A stretch of 64,000 bases of DNA from Nitrososphaerota archaeon. Lineage in GTDB: Archaea > Thermoproteota > Nitrososphaeria > Nitrososphaerales > CADDZS01. The position numbers and the translations under genes are program-made. Below the pieces are notes generated by a model. That model worked only from the letters and a program-made list of their open reading frames with translations. It was not told the origin of the DNA and made no database searches. This document shows, piece after piece, positions 8,668 through 18,020 of this stretch (the stretch's first letter is position 1; the number at the start of each line of letters is the position of its first letter). Location of the stretch: contig JABDCJ010000002.1 in assembly GCA_013288145.1 (NCBI GenBank), positions 33,211 through 97,210 on the forward strand, in the 5' to 3' direction.

Positions 8668-9396
8668 TTAAGACGTCGAATTTATTTGAATTGGAACTTC
8701 GGTAAAGTAAGAATTCGTGAAACCCAAAATAGTCACCTCAATGTTATCGGAGCAACTGAGGTTAGCTGATTTTAGCGTACGCAGCCAATTTTCGAGTGGG
8801 CTGTATGAGATGCCGGCAACCTTCACATAAAGCACAGGCTCAATCGAGCATCCAAATGGTATAGTGAGCGTGTAGTAACCCGCGCTAGACGAAGAAATCA
8901 TAATTGTGTAAAGGATTGTCTCCGACGTGTTTTCGAGTTCAACTATCCGCGCGGAAGTGAACGTGATATCCGAAGTTGTGGATAGCTTCCCGTTTTGATT
9001 AATCAGAAAAGCTTTGGGCAGCTCTGAAGTTATTCCCATATGTGAAATGGACGCGTTCGTTGATTGGCATGGACCGTTACAATTGAAATTAACATACGTT
9101 TCGACGGCGCTTCCCTGTCCGAGGAATACGATCGGAACATACCACAGGGCTGAATTTCCTTCAAAATTAAGCGAAAATTCATAAGGATTGGGTTCAATCG
9201 GAATCGATCCGGGGAAAGCTAGAGTCGAACTCTCCGAGACCGTTGACGTCACAGTCCTCGTCTGGTTCAGCCCGATAATTGCGCTTTGAAAACTTCGGGA
9301 TGGCCCACTTCCGACTATGTATCCTATTGAACTCGATGCGACGATTGACACCAGAAGCACGAGAAATAAAACAATCAGGGAAGATTTCGACATCAA
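8668..9396 (-). CDS. Secreted or membrane-anchored protein of unknown function
   Basis: A 242-residue protein with one hydrophobic N-terminal segment (about residues 6-30) that could be an uncleaved anchor or signal peptide. The remainder is Ser/Thr-rich and beta-rich, as in archaeal surface proteins, and includes a CNGPC motif that could form a disulfide. No enzyme motif is recognised. It is probably exposed outside the cell. Confidence 0.7.
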   Translation of the reverse strand: MMSKSSLIVLFLVLLVSIVASSSIGYIVGSGPSRSFQSAIIGLNQTRTVTSTVSESSTLAFPGSIPIEPNPYEFSLNFEGNSALWYVPIVFLGQGSAVETYVNFNCNGPCQSTNASISHMGITSELPKAFLINQNGKLSTTSDITFTSARIVELENTSETILYTIMISSSSAGYYTLTIPFGCSIEPVLYVKVAGISYSPLENWLRTLKSANLSCSDNIEVTILGFTNSYFTEVPIQINSTS

Positions 9397-9555
9397 GTCT
9401 TAGGAATTACTTTTGGGACCTATTGTAACACGCGACCTATATCACGATACTCTATTGTCGATTATTTCGCCCCAATAGCACGTTCGGTGACGAAGAAAGC
9501 TTATAGAAACTGGTTGCGAGCTGTATGAAAAGGCAGGAGTCGTCCGGACCAGAAC

Positions 9556-9993
9556 ATGTCAGAATCCGCGGGAGACAAGGACAAGGGAGAAAAATCTTCC
9601 GACGATCCAGATTTGAAGATGCTCAACGCCCGCAGAATGCTCGAACTTAGAAAACGAATGAATCAAGAGATTGCTAAGAAAAACGAGGAAGAGCAAAGGG
9701 CTGAAAGGATGAAAAATCAGCCAACGGACCGAGAAGTTCTCCTCAAATCACTCAGGGACCGGGGGGACGAAGTACTCGCAATCGCAGAAGCCGCATATCC
9801 CCGAGAGCTTCGCATGATGATTCCTCAGCTTGCGATGTTAATCAAACAAGGCAAAATTACGACGATCTCGGGTGGAGAATTACTCCAGTTTTTCAGATCT
9901 CTTGGTATGCGCGTAAGTGTTAACACTTCAATTTCTGTCGAAGATCATGGCAAGTTTGTCAGTCTAGCTGATAAATTGAAGCAGGAAAAGTAA
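9556..9993 (+). CDS. PDCD5/TFAR19-related DNA-binding protein
   Basis: A 145-residue protein with a charged N-terminus, a long helix (LELRKRMNQEIAKKNEEEQ) and the compact DNA-binding core of the PDCD5 family: REVLLKSLRDRG...AEAAYP, then IPQLAMLIKQGKI. Family members bind double-stranded DNA in archaea. The C-terminal third, about 40 residues, extends past the usual core. It converges on the PfkB gene with 6 bases between stops. Confidence 0.8.
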   Translation: MSESAGDKDKGEKSSDDPDLKMLNARRMLELRKRMNQEIAKKNEEEQRAERMKNQPTDREVLLKSLRDRGDEVLAIAEAAYPRELRMMIPQLAMLIKQGKITTISGGELLQFFRSLGMRVSVNTSISVEDHGKFVSLADKLKQEK

Positions 9994-9999
9994 GATCTT

Positions 10000-10962
10000 T
10001 CAAACTTTTTCAAAGTCGACATTCGCAACCTTGCTTTCTACTTCCGCTTTCGATATTATCGCTTTTTCAATTCCGTAATTTCTAATTGCGAGTGTGCTTG
10101 CAGTTACAGCGAAGGCAAGTGCGTCTTTCAACTGCTTTGAATCCGTATAGCGTGCGGCAAATGAAGATAGCATAATGTCGCCTGCACCGGTTGTATCCTG
10201 GACCCTCACCTTGAATGGAGAAGCTTTCAATTCGAGCCTCCCGTGCTCGTAGACTTCGATTGTCGAGGGTCCAGAAGTCAAGAGAATATTATTTACAAAT
10301 CTCGATATTTGACGGATAGCTGATTCTTTGTCAGAGGTCCCCGACCACGCTTCGAGTTCTTCAAAATCTGCCTTCAAGAAATCAACCCCGGCAAGAGCCG
10401 AGATGTCCAGGCCCGATTTCATTCCCATTTCGCCTGTTTTCTTATCGAATCGTCTTACAAACCCTTGAGAATCCACAAACACGAGTTCAAATTCTTTCGA
10501 TACTCTTTCGAGGAGCGATAGGGAAATCTCTCCCGCTACGGGATTAAGAACCAAAGATCTGTCGCTCGGTGATTCTCTTAAGTACGCTCTAAAATCGTCA
10601 AACGTGAGCTCGCGACACCTTGCAGCCAGCCACATCCGCCTGTGCTCTCCCGATCGGTCGATCCGGTAGCTTGTGGTTTTGGAGCCCGGAGCTAACCATT
10701 TCCAAATGCTGAGACCGGTTTTCTCCTTGATCAGGTCAGAGTATTCATCGGGGAAATCATCTCCGATCCTGGTTACTATTTCCGGACTATAGCCAAGGCT
10801 GGAGAGCGCAAGCGAGGAATATGACGGGGCTCCTCCCAAAGCTTTTCGGGGAACTATCTGGCCGGCGACATCAATTATTTCGTCTACGACAACATGTCCG
10901 GCAATGATAATTCCAGCTTCCTGTCTCGCACCGCTCATTTCTTTTTCCTGAAAAAGTGCCAC
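10000..10962 (-). CDS. PfkB-family carbohydrate or nucleoside kinase
   Basis: A 320-residue ribokinase-fold protein with an N-terminal GG-type motif (ALGGAPSYSSLALSSLG) and the C-terminal catalytic anion-hole motif DTTGAGDIMLS around residue 260. The substrate cannot be read from sequence. An internal ATG ten codons downstream (MSGARQE) may be the true start. A second, different PfkB protein lies at 46983-48077. Confidence 0.87.
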   Translation of the reverse strand: MALFQEKEMSGARQEAGIIIAGHVVVDEIIDVAGQIVPRKALGGAPSYSSLALSSLGYSPEIVTRIGDDFPDEYSDLIKEKTGLSIWKWLAPGSKTTSYRIDRSGEHRRMWLAARCRELTFDDFRAYLRESPSDRSLVLNPVAGEISLSLLERVSKEFELVFVDSQGFVRRFDKKTGEMGMKSGLDISALAGVDFLKADFEELEAWSGTSDKESAIRQISRFVNNILLTSGPSTIEVYEHGRLELKASPFKVRVQDTTGAGDIMLSSFAARYTDSKQLKDALAFAVTASTLAIRNYGIEKAIISKAEVESKVANVDFEKV

Positions 10963-11042
10963 GCTCCTCTTATGTGTAATTAGTTAGAGTTTCACTAATC
11001 ACGAGAGAACACTTCGGTGAATCAGAAACGAGGCGACGTTGC

Positions 11043-12938
11043 TCAGGAAATCATCTCAAACGAAGCTCTGCGGGAGAGCATTTTGGGAACCGGTAAAGGA
11101 GCAGTTGGTCTTCCCGAAGTCTCGCTTGATATTTTTTCGATCAATTCTGTTGAGCTCATTTGCTTTTCGCCAACAGAGCGGATCCTCACCATCAGTTGAG
11201 AGGGGTTCTGCTCCTCTTTTTCTCCAACGACTATGATGAAGGGCACCCACTCCTTTTCAGCCTCGCGGATTCTCTTTCCGACGCTTTCTTCCCTATCATC
11301 AATGTCTATTCGAATATGTGAGACCTCGAAATTCTCTGAAACTAGCTTACACGTATCAACAAATTTCTGGGAAACCGGAACCAGCCGGACCTGGACAGGA
11401 CTCAGCCACAACGGCAAGGTTCCAACCTTTCCAGTTGCCTGCATTCTTCCGGCATTTTCTAGCAATCCGAAAATTACCCTCTCGATTGCGCCGGAGGGAG
11501 AATTATGCAGTATCATCGGGGTCTGCTTTTTTCCGCTTTCGTCAACGTATGTTATTCCATAGCGCTGCGCATTTTCAATGTCGATTTGGTCTGTCGAAAG
11601 CGCCGATGCCTTGTCAAGATTATCGATATAATTGAACTCCCACTTTAAGACAAAGTAGAAGAAACGCTCCTTCCACATTTCGACAATTGCGGGTCGGCCG
11701 TGCTTTTGAATAATCGACGCAATGAACTCTTTGTTTTCGCGGTAAAATTCTTCAGTGAATCGAATCGCTAGCTCGTAATCGTTCTCGTCAAATCCTATCT
11801 CTCGTAGGACGCTCTGCGAGAGTTCAAAACGCTTCGGAAATTCTTCCTTGGCTTGCTCAATATCCCGCACAATCGCATGACAGTCTGGCATTGTGAAAGC
11901 CCTGAGCCGCCTCAGACCCACGAGCTCTCCACTTTTCTCCCGGCGGAACGAGTAGCGTGTCAGTTCGTATAGTTTCAGAGGGAGTTGCTTGTATGTCAGT
12001 TGCAAATCCTTCGCAATCAAAAACTGTCCGAAGCAGGCGGCAAATCTGAGAAAATACTCCTTTTCATCTGATTTTACGAGGTACTGCCTTGCTGGAAAAC
12101 GGTTCAGATAACTCGCGAGGCTGGGGTGCTCCAAGTCATACATGATCGGGGTCTCGACTTCCACACCGCCGTACTCCTGCACCCGCTGAGTGACGTACCT
12201 CTCGATTAGCGATTTTATCATTCTACCTTTTGGGTAGAACCGCATGTTGCCCGGGTCAGAGGCGGGCTCATAGTCGACAAGGCCAAGCTTCTTCATCAGG
12301 TTCACATGCGGTGGTACCTGGTTAACTGCCCTAACTTTCGCAGTTTCATAATTCTTTAATTTCTCGAGGTGTTTGTGTTTTGAAAAATCATAGTCTGCAA
12401 CCGGGGTCAGATTTCCTTCGAGATCTATAACATACCACTGCGAACGCAAAACTTCTTCTGCCTTGAGGGCTGCGGAGACGATTTCCTCTTTCTTGTCGTC
12501 GGGCTTTGATTTTCCTGTTTTTAGGGCAACTGGCTGGAAATACTTTGACTGCTCGGCGAGCGGATGTCCCTTTACCTTCATGGAGAGAGATTTGTTCCAG
12601 CCGAAGGGTACGTGGTGGACTGAGACCCCGATCGCTTCGATTCGTTTTTCGAGATCCACAAGAATTTCTTTGGCTTTGGCGGGCGGAGCAAGATTATTAC
12701 TCAGATGAGCGTAGGGATAGACGATAAATGAAGTGCATTTCAGCTGATTTTCGGCCTTTTCGACCTCCTGAACGCACTGCTCAACCACGGATTCATCGTC
12801 GCCTTCCTCGACGCTGATCAGAAGCAAAACGCTATCTCGAATCAACCTCGCCTCGAGAGAGGTTTCCTCGGCCTGGGGAATCTCCTTCTTTACAGGCTTG
12901 TATTCGACTTCATCGCAATGTAGCTGAAGGACTCTCAG
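11043..12938 (-). CDS. thrS: Threonyl-tRNA synthetase, archaeal type
   Basis: A class II synthetase with the archaeal DTD-like N-terminal editing domain. The conserved beginning RVLQLHCDEVEYKPV is encoded immediately after a CTG at 12938. The frame is closed by a TGA at 12959-12957 and contains no ATG, GTG or TTG before 12845, so CTG is the likely start and gives 631 residues. Starting at the TTG at 12845 would delete 31 residues, including that conserved strand. Class II motifs follow (YFLRFAACFG, RRLRAFTMPDCH, LHNSPSGAIER) and then an anticodon-binding domain. Confidence 0.93.
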   Translation of the reverse strand: MRVLQLHCDEVEYKPVKKEIPQAEETSLEARLIRDSVLLLISVEEGDDESVVEQCVQEVEKAENQLKCTSFIVYPYAHLSNNLAPPAKAKEILVDLEKRIEAIGVSVHHVPFGWNKSLSMKVKGHPLAEQSKYFQPVALKTGKSKPDDKKEEIVSAALKAEEVLRSQWYVIDLEGNLTPVADYDFSKHKHLEKLKNYETAKVRAVNQVPPHVNLMKKLGLVDYEPASDPGNMRFYPKGRMIKSLIERYVTQRVQEYGGVEVETPIMYDLEHPSLASYLNRFPARQYLVKSDEKEYFLRFAACFGQFLIAKDLQLTYKQLPLKLYELTRYSFRREKSGELVGLRRLRAFTMPDCHAIVRDIEQAKEEFPKRFELSQSVLREIGFDENDYELAIRFTEEFYRENKEFIASIIQKHGRPAIVEMWKERFFYFVLKWEFNYIDNLDKASALSTDQIDIENAQRYGITYVDESGKKQTPMILHNSPSGAIERVIFGLLENAGRMQATGKVGTLPLWLSPVQVRLVPVSQKFVDTCKLVSENFEVSHIRIDIDDREESVGKRIREAEKEWVPFIIVVGEKEEQNPSQLMVRIRSVGEKQMSSTELIEKISSETSGRPTAPLPVPKMLSRRASFEMIS

Positions 12939-12985
12939 AGCAAATCGCCTTCGATATCATCTTAGGATAACTGAAAAAAGGTTCT

Positions 12986-13189
12986 CTACTTGAATCTGAC
13001 TCGGTCGAGCTCGCGATCTTTCTTTGTCGCTTTCTTCCACACCTTGTAGTGCTCGTGGCAGAGATAAACACGCCTGTCGCCCGAAACAGTCAGACCGCTG
13101 CCGGTTAGCTGGTCTTTGCTGATTGATCTCTCCGCTGAATTGGTGCATCCCGAGACAGAACAACCGACACCCTTGCCTATTTTTCCCAA
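12986..13189 (-). CDS. Small putative zinc-binding protein
   Basis: A 67-residue basic protein with CSVSGC near residues 9-14 and CHEHYKVWKK near 43, suggesting a zinc site made of three Cys and one or two His. The C-terminal RELDRVRFK is strongly charged. The family is not named; nucleic-acid binding is an inference from charge and size. It lies just upstream of thrS on the same strand, with a gap of about 50 bases to the CTG start. Confidence 0.65.
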   Translation of the reverse strand: MGKIGKGVGCSVSGCTNSAERSISKDQLTGSGLTVSGDRRVYLCHEHYKVWKKATKKDRELDRVRFK

Positions 13190-13270
13190 TTACTAACTCT
13201 CACTGATTTTTCTGAAATTGCAGTACACGAAAGAATCGAGGCTGTGCAAATTCAAGTTCATGCGCGCACT

Positions 13271-13280
13271 CTATAAAAGC
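13271..13280 (+). promoter_or_regulatory. Candidate TATA box for the CDP-alcohol phosphotransferase gene
   Basis: CTATAAAAGC lies 11-20 bases before the TTG at 13291. This is close for a TATA box, so transcription may begin inside or just after the TTG, or a downstream start may be used. It is still the best TATA match in the area. Confidence 0.4.
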
Positions 13281-13290
13281 GTACTAATTT

Positions 13291-13887
13291 TTGGAATCCG
13301 TAACAAGGTCGAATGGAAACACGGTCCTGAACAAAATTAGGAGTCAGGTAGCCCCGCTTGTCGACACCATTGGTCGTTCATTGGGTGCAACCGGTCTCTC
13401 CCCAACTTTCTGGACTTTTCTGGGGTTCCTTTTTTCTTTGTTTGGAGGCGTCGCGTACGGACTGAGACCGGGAGAAGCTTTCATCGGAGCTTCACTGATT
13501 GTAATCTCCGGGATCTTTGACGTACTGGACGGAGCGGTCGCACGAGTCATGCACCGCGTCTCGAAATCAGGCGCATTCAATGACTCCACGCTTGACCGGC
13601 TCGCCGAGGTCGCAGTTTATGCTGGCATAATTTATGGAAATTATACTTCGCCGATTCTAGTTTTGCTAGCTCTTGCTTTTTCCCTGCTGGTCAGTTATAC
13701 AAGAGCTAAAGGCGATTCTCTCGGCGTGTCCCTTTCGGGTATTGGTATTGGAGAAAGGGCCGAGAGATTGATCGTCCTTATAGTATTCTCGTTTATCGGC
13801 CTTGTCTGGATCGCAGTCGTGATTGTTTTGGCAATTGCCGCCGTAACTTTCGTGCAGCGGTACTACGCGATACTGAGAAAACTATGA
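13291..13887 (+). CDS. CDP-alcohol phosphatidyltransferase (archaetidylinositol-phosphate synthase-like)
   Basis: A 198-residue integral membrane enzyme with about five to six hydrophobic segments. The CDP-alcohol phosphotransferase motif is present in order: D..DGAVAR near residues 75-82, then G...DSTLDR about ten residues later. In archaea this family joins CDP-archaeol to inositol phosphate, glycerol or serine. The size and absence of extra domains favour the inositol-phosphate type, but the alcohol acceptor is inferred. Confidence 0.88.
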   Translation: MESVTRSNGNTVLNKIRSQVAPLVDTIGRSLGATGLSPTFWTFLGFLFSLFGGVAYGLRPGEAFIGASLIVISGIFDVLDGAVARVMHRVSKSGAFNDSTLDRLAEVAVYAGIIYGNYTSPILVLLALAFSLLVSYTRAKGDSLGVSLSGIGIGERAERLIVLIVFSFIGLVWIAVVIVLAIAAVTFVQRYYAILRKL

Positions 13888-13902
13888 TTTCAGTAAGACG
13901 GC

Positions 13903-14181
13903 CTAGAACGTTTTCCGTCTATCTTCTTTTGCCCTAACCTTAACCATTCCGTAGTGAACCGCGCAAGAAACGCAATAGTACTTGATCGTTGTAGGGGAGG
14001 CTATGTAAGCGCCCGCCGCCCGTAGTTCTCTGGCAAGAGTCGGTTCTACCAGGCTGACACGCGAGGTCATTTTCTTTGCCTTGTCGATGGGAGTCTCTCT
14101 ACCGCAATTGCTGCACTGGACGGTGCCCGAGCTTCCTTTGCCGCCCTTGGACCTGCCCCTGCTCTTCCTCTTCTTCGTCAT
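13903..14181 (-). CDS. 30S ribosomal protein S26e
   Basis: A 92-residue basic protein: a K/R/G/S-rich N-terminus, a CSNCGRETP zinc pair near residues 23-26, KYYCVSCAVHYG near 68-76 and RKTF at the C-terminus, all as in eukaryotic S26e. Among archaea S26e occurs in the TACK/Asgard side, which helps place the organism. It is a single gene converging on the preceding membrane enzyme. Confidence 0.92.
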   Translation of the reverse strand: MTKKRKSRGRSKGGKGSSGTVQCSNCGRETPIDKAKKMTSRVSLVEPTLARELRAAGAYIASPTTIKYYCVSCAVHYGMVKVRAKEDRRKTF

Positions 14182-14270
14182 AATAATCCCTAGTTGACAA
14201 TTGCTAGGCTTTAAGCTTTGGAGTTCACCAGTGAAAAAAACCGCTAATCTGTTTAGGCAAACAGGAACTG

Positions 14271-14474
14271 TTAGTCAAATCGCGCGATAACAACAATTGC
14301 GCCAACAAAAATCATCAATGCAGCCATAAAGTAGAAGATTGGCACGAGCTGGGGAATCAGTACTGTCTGATAAATTGCATACGCAAAAACTCCACCGAGA
14401 AGTATGCAGATGAGTCCGATAACTCTCAAAAGAGCACTTATTCTCTGCTGTGAATTACTTAGGGCCTTGGACAT
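14271..14474 (-). CDS. Small two-helix membrane protein
   Basis: A 67-residue protein with two hydrophobic segments (about residues 14-33 and 43-65) joined by a short Pro-containing loop. The N-terminus is polar and the protein ends RFD. No family recognised. Confidence 0.55.
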   Translation of the reverse strand: MSKALSNSQQRISALLRVIGLICILLGGVFAYAIYQTVLIPQLVPIFYFMAALMIFVGAIVVIARFD

Positions 14475-14577
14475 GGACGGTCTTTACTCGCGGAAGGGTT
14501 TGTCGTGCTAACATCAAATTTTTCGCGTTTTAACCTTTTACTTCGTGGATGACAATTATGCTGCCGGCAAAAACGCC

Positions 14578-15675
14578 CTACAATGACCTTGCTTCTTCCA
14601 TTTTTTCTTTCAAATAATTGTCGACGATGAAAGTCAGTCCGAATTTTGAGAAGGCCTCAAGTTCACTCTTGCGCTTTATCTTGAGAAATATGTCGAGCTC
14701 TCTCTGCCAGACTCCGCCGTGATATCTGGGATCTTTCTTTAGTTCCTGTGCCCTTTTGACATCTGCCTCGGTCATGGGATCTGTGGGCAATTTGTATTTG
14801 ACGATGTCACTAGCCCAGACCCCGATCCACTTTGCTGTTGGAACAGTTAGATCGCGTAGATGAGCAGCATTTGCCGATCCGCTGATGATGACCATCGCGA
14901 TGTGCTCCCCGTAAACGTCCCCATCAGTCATAACATAAACCGGGAGGTTCAGCTCCTTGTTCAATCGCTTCAGCATGTACCTTGTAGATCTTGGCGCCTG
15001 CCCGGACGTATCGATCAAAATCGCCTTGTACTTCTTTTCCACCTCTTCTTCCACAAAGCGGGTAAAGATGCCTCCCTTTTCCACCGCGATGATCATCTCT
15101 GCCGAAGTATCAACAAACTCTGCGGTGCTGAGCGATGGACCGATTAGATATCCATCCGGATGCGACGACAGATTTAGGCGCCTTCCTTCAAACCTCGGAA
15201 CCGTATACTCTACAGTGAGATCACCAAAAATCGCGCTTCTTTCCTCTGGATAGATCTTGAACTCTTCGCGGGCACGGGAAAGGACGGTCTCTAGATCTGT
15301 AATAATTTCGTCAGACTCTGCCTGGTCGACGAACTCCATGGCGTCTGCTTGAGAGGAGTAGTATGCATCCCTGAGGGTCGATGTCTTGCCCTGTTCGACA
15401 AGTCTGTCCGCAAAATAAGCGAGCCAGAGCATCTGCGTGAACGGGCGAATGTGCTTGATGTTCCCGGCAGAACGCTTTACGTTGATCTTGTCTAGAATGT
15501 ACTGCTTCAGCTTCGGATCGTAAACGATGTTACTGACCGACCGGCTGGGGAATAGAAATTCAGGGAACTTTGATTGATCGAGATCGTCGTACGTCTTCGC
15601 GCCGAGATCCCGGAGCTCCTTGAGGAGCTGCTCTCTACGAGCTGCCGCCAAATGTTTCGAGGCTTTGCTGGGCAT
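14578..15675 (-). CDS. top6A: DNA topoisomerase VI subunit A
   Basis: A 365-residue Spo11-type DNA-cleaving subunit. The winged-helix region contains the catalytic tyrosine in TLRDAYYSSQ (about residues 102-111). The Toprim domain carries the metal ligands in AVEKGGIF and TDGDVYGEH. With subunit B it forms the A2B2 enzyme that relaxes supercoils and decatenates DNA by a double-strand break. Its ATG lies 41 bases inside the end of top6B, implying translational coupling. Confidence 0.95.
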   Translation of the reverse strand: MPSKASKHLAAARREQLLKELRDLGAKTYDDLDQSKFPEFLFPSRSVSNIVYDPKLKQYILDKINVKRSAGNIKHIRPFTQMLWLAYFADRLVEQGKTSTLRDAYYSSQADAMEFVDQAESDEIITDLETVLSRAREEFKIYPEERSAIFGDLTVEYTVPRFEGRRLNLSSHPDGYLIGPSLSTAEFVDTSAEMIIAVEKGGIFTRFVEEEVEKKYKAILIDTSGQAPRSTRYMLKRLNKELNLPVYVMTDGDVYGEHIAMVIISGSANAAHLRDLTVPTAKWIGVWASDIVKYKLPTDPMTEADVKRAQELKKDPRYHGGVWQRELDIFLKIKRKSELEAFSKFGLTFIVDNYLKEKMEEARSL

Positions 15676-17308
15676 TTCCTTCTACACCTGCTTTCTTCTT
15701 AGTTCTACTTGCATTGTCCTTTGCAACTGCTTCATTAATTTCCTTGGCAGTTTGCTCGCTTATCGCGTTATCAGACTCTGATCCCGGTTCAATAGCAACA
15801 TCGCTGCCGAGAAGCTTCTTGTAATTCGGTGGTTTCTTGTTACGGGATAGATCGGTCGAGAATTTCGCTATTAGAGGAAGGTACTTGCCGTAAATGTTCA
15901 TTCGCTTTTTCTGAAACTCCATGGATCCCTTTCTAGAGACATAGCCCGCCAGTTTCCGAAGGACTTCTCGGGTTCCGTTCTTTAGTTCACGCTCGAGCTC
16001 GGGCCTGTCGGCAAGATACTCCTTTCCCACGGTCTTGAATGGAACTTTTGTCGAGCACACGTGGGTGATTATTGCAAGAGGGGAGTCTTGCGCAATCTTG
16101 TATCGCTTCCAATCGATGTCTTGGATGATCCTGAACGCTACGTCATTTCCCTCGTCGTAGAGCAGCGGAATCCTGTTTGCAAACCTCATGAGCTTTACAC
16201 CGGGCTCGATCAAACTTCCGCCGTAAGCCACGCCGACTTCAACTATGAAGGGATAACCAGAGTAAGCGGAAGGGGGCCTGACGCACATTGCAACAAATTC
16301 CGGATTAAGTTCCTTCATTATTCCAGCCTGCATGATCTCCTCCCCGAGAGGCGACAAACACGAGGCATCTGGCGGCAGGAATTCTTCAAACTGCGGAAGA
16401 GAATTTACAAACTTTACAACATCCTCGTTTCCCAGAGTCTTTGGTTTCCTCGAACTCTCAAAGCCGGAAAAAGATAGAAACTTTTGAGCTGTCTTTTCGC
16501 CGACGCGGTGAAAGTTGTTGGTCATGAATTTCACAAGGGTTGCTTCGTTGGTTTGCTTGATCAGACGACGCAAAGCCTCAACGTCGATTCCGTACGGGTG
16601 AGGAAGTGTTTCTCCCGGCGCAGGAGGAATTAACGTCGTACCTCTCTGGTACGCGATTTCTTTTCCATCAGGGTCGATCAGGCTAATGTTGGCATACGGA
16701 GTTACAAGCGCAGTTTGCTTGAAATAGTCCAGAATTTTCTGCCCAGCCCTAAAGTAATCTCCCATGAGGGTCAGCTGAACTGACGTTCCTGTAGTTTCAG
16801 CAGGGATAGTATTGTGTTTCAGAATCACCGGCTTATTTTCCTGAATATCGATAAGCATGTCGAGGACGTGAGTAATCTTGCCATCAAAACACGAGGAAAT
16901 AGTCACTGGCCTGTTCGTCGTTATCTGTGCATAGAGGATGGCCATGGTCCCTCCCATGCCGAACATACCTCTGGATTGTTTCAGCTTATACTTGGAACCA
17001 TAAAATACTCTTCCAAATGCGTTCGGGAGGTGTTTAGCCTCGATTCCTGGGCCGTTATCCTTCACAGTCAGGGTATAAGCAACCTGTTCCCCCGCTCTGA
17101 TGCCTTCCGGAGCGAATTCGATCTTTACAGAAATTTCTGGAAGGATCTGAGCCTGTTCGCAGGCATCCAGGCTGTTTTCAACTAGCTCTCTTACAGAAGT
17201 GTAAAGAGCTCTAGCATTGTTGCTGAAACCGGCGAGGTCTCTATTGCGGTAGAAAAATTCGCTAGGCGAAATTTCCGAGTACGTCACTTTTTGTTGAACT
17301 GCGACCAT
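15635..17308 (-). CDS. top6B: DNA topoisomerase VI subunit B
   Basis: A 557-residue ATPase subunit. The GHKL ATP-binding motifs are visible: RELVENSLDAC near residue 40, KDNGPGIE near 80 and SRGMFGMGG near 113. An H2TH region and a transducer domain with the conserved NRIPLLYDEG follow. The C-terminal tail of about 60 residues is polar and lysine-rich. It is the upstream gene of the pair with top6A. Confidence 0.95.
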   Translation of the reverse strand: MVAVQQKVTYSEISPSEFFYRNRDLAGFSNNARALYTSVRELVENSLDACEQAQILPEISVKIEFAPEGIRAGEQVAYTLTVKDNGPGIEAKHLPNAFGRVFYGSKYKLKQSRGMFGMGGTMAILYAQITTNRPVTISSCFDGKITHVLDMLIDIQENKPVILKHNTIPAETTGTSVQLTLMGDYFRAGQKILDYFKQTALVTPYANISLIDPDGKEIAYQRGTTLIPPAPGETLPHPYGIDVEALRRLIKQTNEATLVKFMTNNFHRVGEKTAQKFLSFSGFESSRKPKTLGNEDVVKFVNSLPQFEEFLPPDASCLSPLGEEIMQAGIMKELNPEFVAMCVRPPSAYSGYPFIVEVGVAYGGSLIEPGVKLMRFANRIPLLYDEGNDVAFRIIQDIDWKRYKIAQDSPLAIITHVCSTKVPFKTVGKEYLADRPELERELKNGTREVLRKLAGYVSRKGSMEFQKKRMNIYGKYLPLIAKFSTDLSRNKKPPNYKKLLGSDVAIEPGSESDNAISEQTAKEINEAVAKDNASRTKKKAGVEGNAQQSLETFGGSS

Positions 17309-17438
17309 ACTAAATTACCAAGCTCCAAAATCGAGTACTATTTGTTGAATAGAGCGAGAAAGCAAAACGAGGCCGCTGAGTATTCTGAAGCTTGCGATAA
17401 AAATATTCCCGAAGTTTTCCAGTCGAAAAACCCGGATA

Positions 17439-18020
17439 TCAATTTTGCTCGGGAGGTCTCTGAGCTTCCCAGAGCTGCATCCTGTCCAGCTTTCTCTTGG
17501 TTCTGTATTTTTGCAGCAACTCGTACGCCGATTTGTGTGTACCACCCTTCGCCAGCTTGTCGATCGCCTCCTTTGCGATCTTTGAATCGTCCGGATCTGC
17601 TATGATAGCAACTGTATGCCCGTAGATGGAAATCTCGGACTGGGTTAGCTCTTCGATCAGTTTTCTTGCCTTTCCGTCAGTTCCGATTAAACGACTCCGA
17701 ATTCTGACAAGAGCATTTTCTGATTTGCCAGCGTACTCTCTTAGATCGATCAGCGTCAAAATACGCTCCTCCTGCAAGAGTGAAAAGGCTCTTTGAGGTG
17801 AAAAACCTCGCGCGATTGCTGAGACGATGTCATATGCCTTGAACGGATTAGACTCCAAAAGTGCCTCGGGCTGGTAACTGATTCTGGTCTCCCCCGTTTC
17901 ACCATCAATTTCAAGACTGACTCCGCATCGCCTCTCAATTTCAGACTTTACAGCCCCTTCCTTTCCGACAAGAGCTCCAACCCGCTCGAGCGGTACTCTG
18001 ACGACCTGTTCAGAACTCAA
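17439..18020 (-). CDS. KH-domain RNA-binding protein (Krr1/Pno1-like)
   Basis: A 193-residue protein with two KH modules: the first around residues 8-60 (VPLERVGALVGKEG) and the second around 108-165 (SRLIGTDGKARKLIEELT). Eukaryotic Pno1/Dim2 and Krr1 act in small-subunit ribosome assembly. The start overlaps the RIO1 stop by 4 bases (ATGA-type junction), as in many archaea, so the two are translationally coupled and probably act together in 30S maturation. Confidence 0.9.
   Translation of the reverse strand: MSSEQVVRVPLERVGALVGKEGAVKSEIERRCGVSLEIDGETGETRISYQPEALLESNPFKAYDIVSAIARGFSPQRAFSLLQEERILTLIDLREYAGKSENALVRIRSRLIGTDGKARKLIEELTQSEISIYGHTVAIIADPDDSKIAKEAIDKLAKGGTHKSAYELLQKYRTKRKLDRMQLWEAQRPPEQN

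Noticed and set aside
8551..8769. Plus-strand frame after DUF424
   Set aside because: It has low-complexity composition, overlaps the conserved 3' end of the anchored hypothetical protein and shows no family motif.
9525..9670. Small plus-strand ORF starting ATG at 9525, in another frame upstream of the PDCD5-like gene
   Set aside because: It overlaps the PDCD5-like gene in a different frame, is Arg/Gln-rich by composition of the overlapping codons, and matches no family.
11233..12727. Several plus-strand frames inside thrS
   Set aside because: They lie antisense to a strongly conserved synthetase and have no family similarity.
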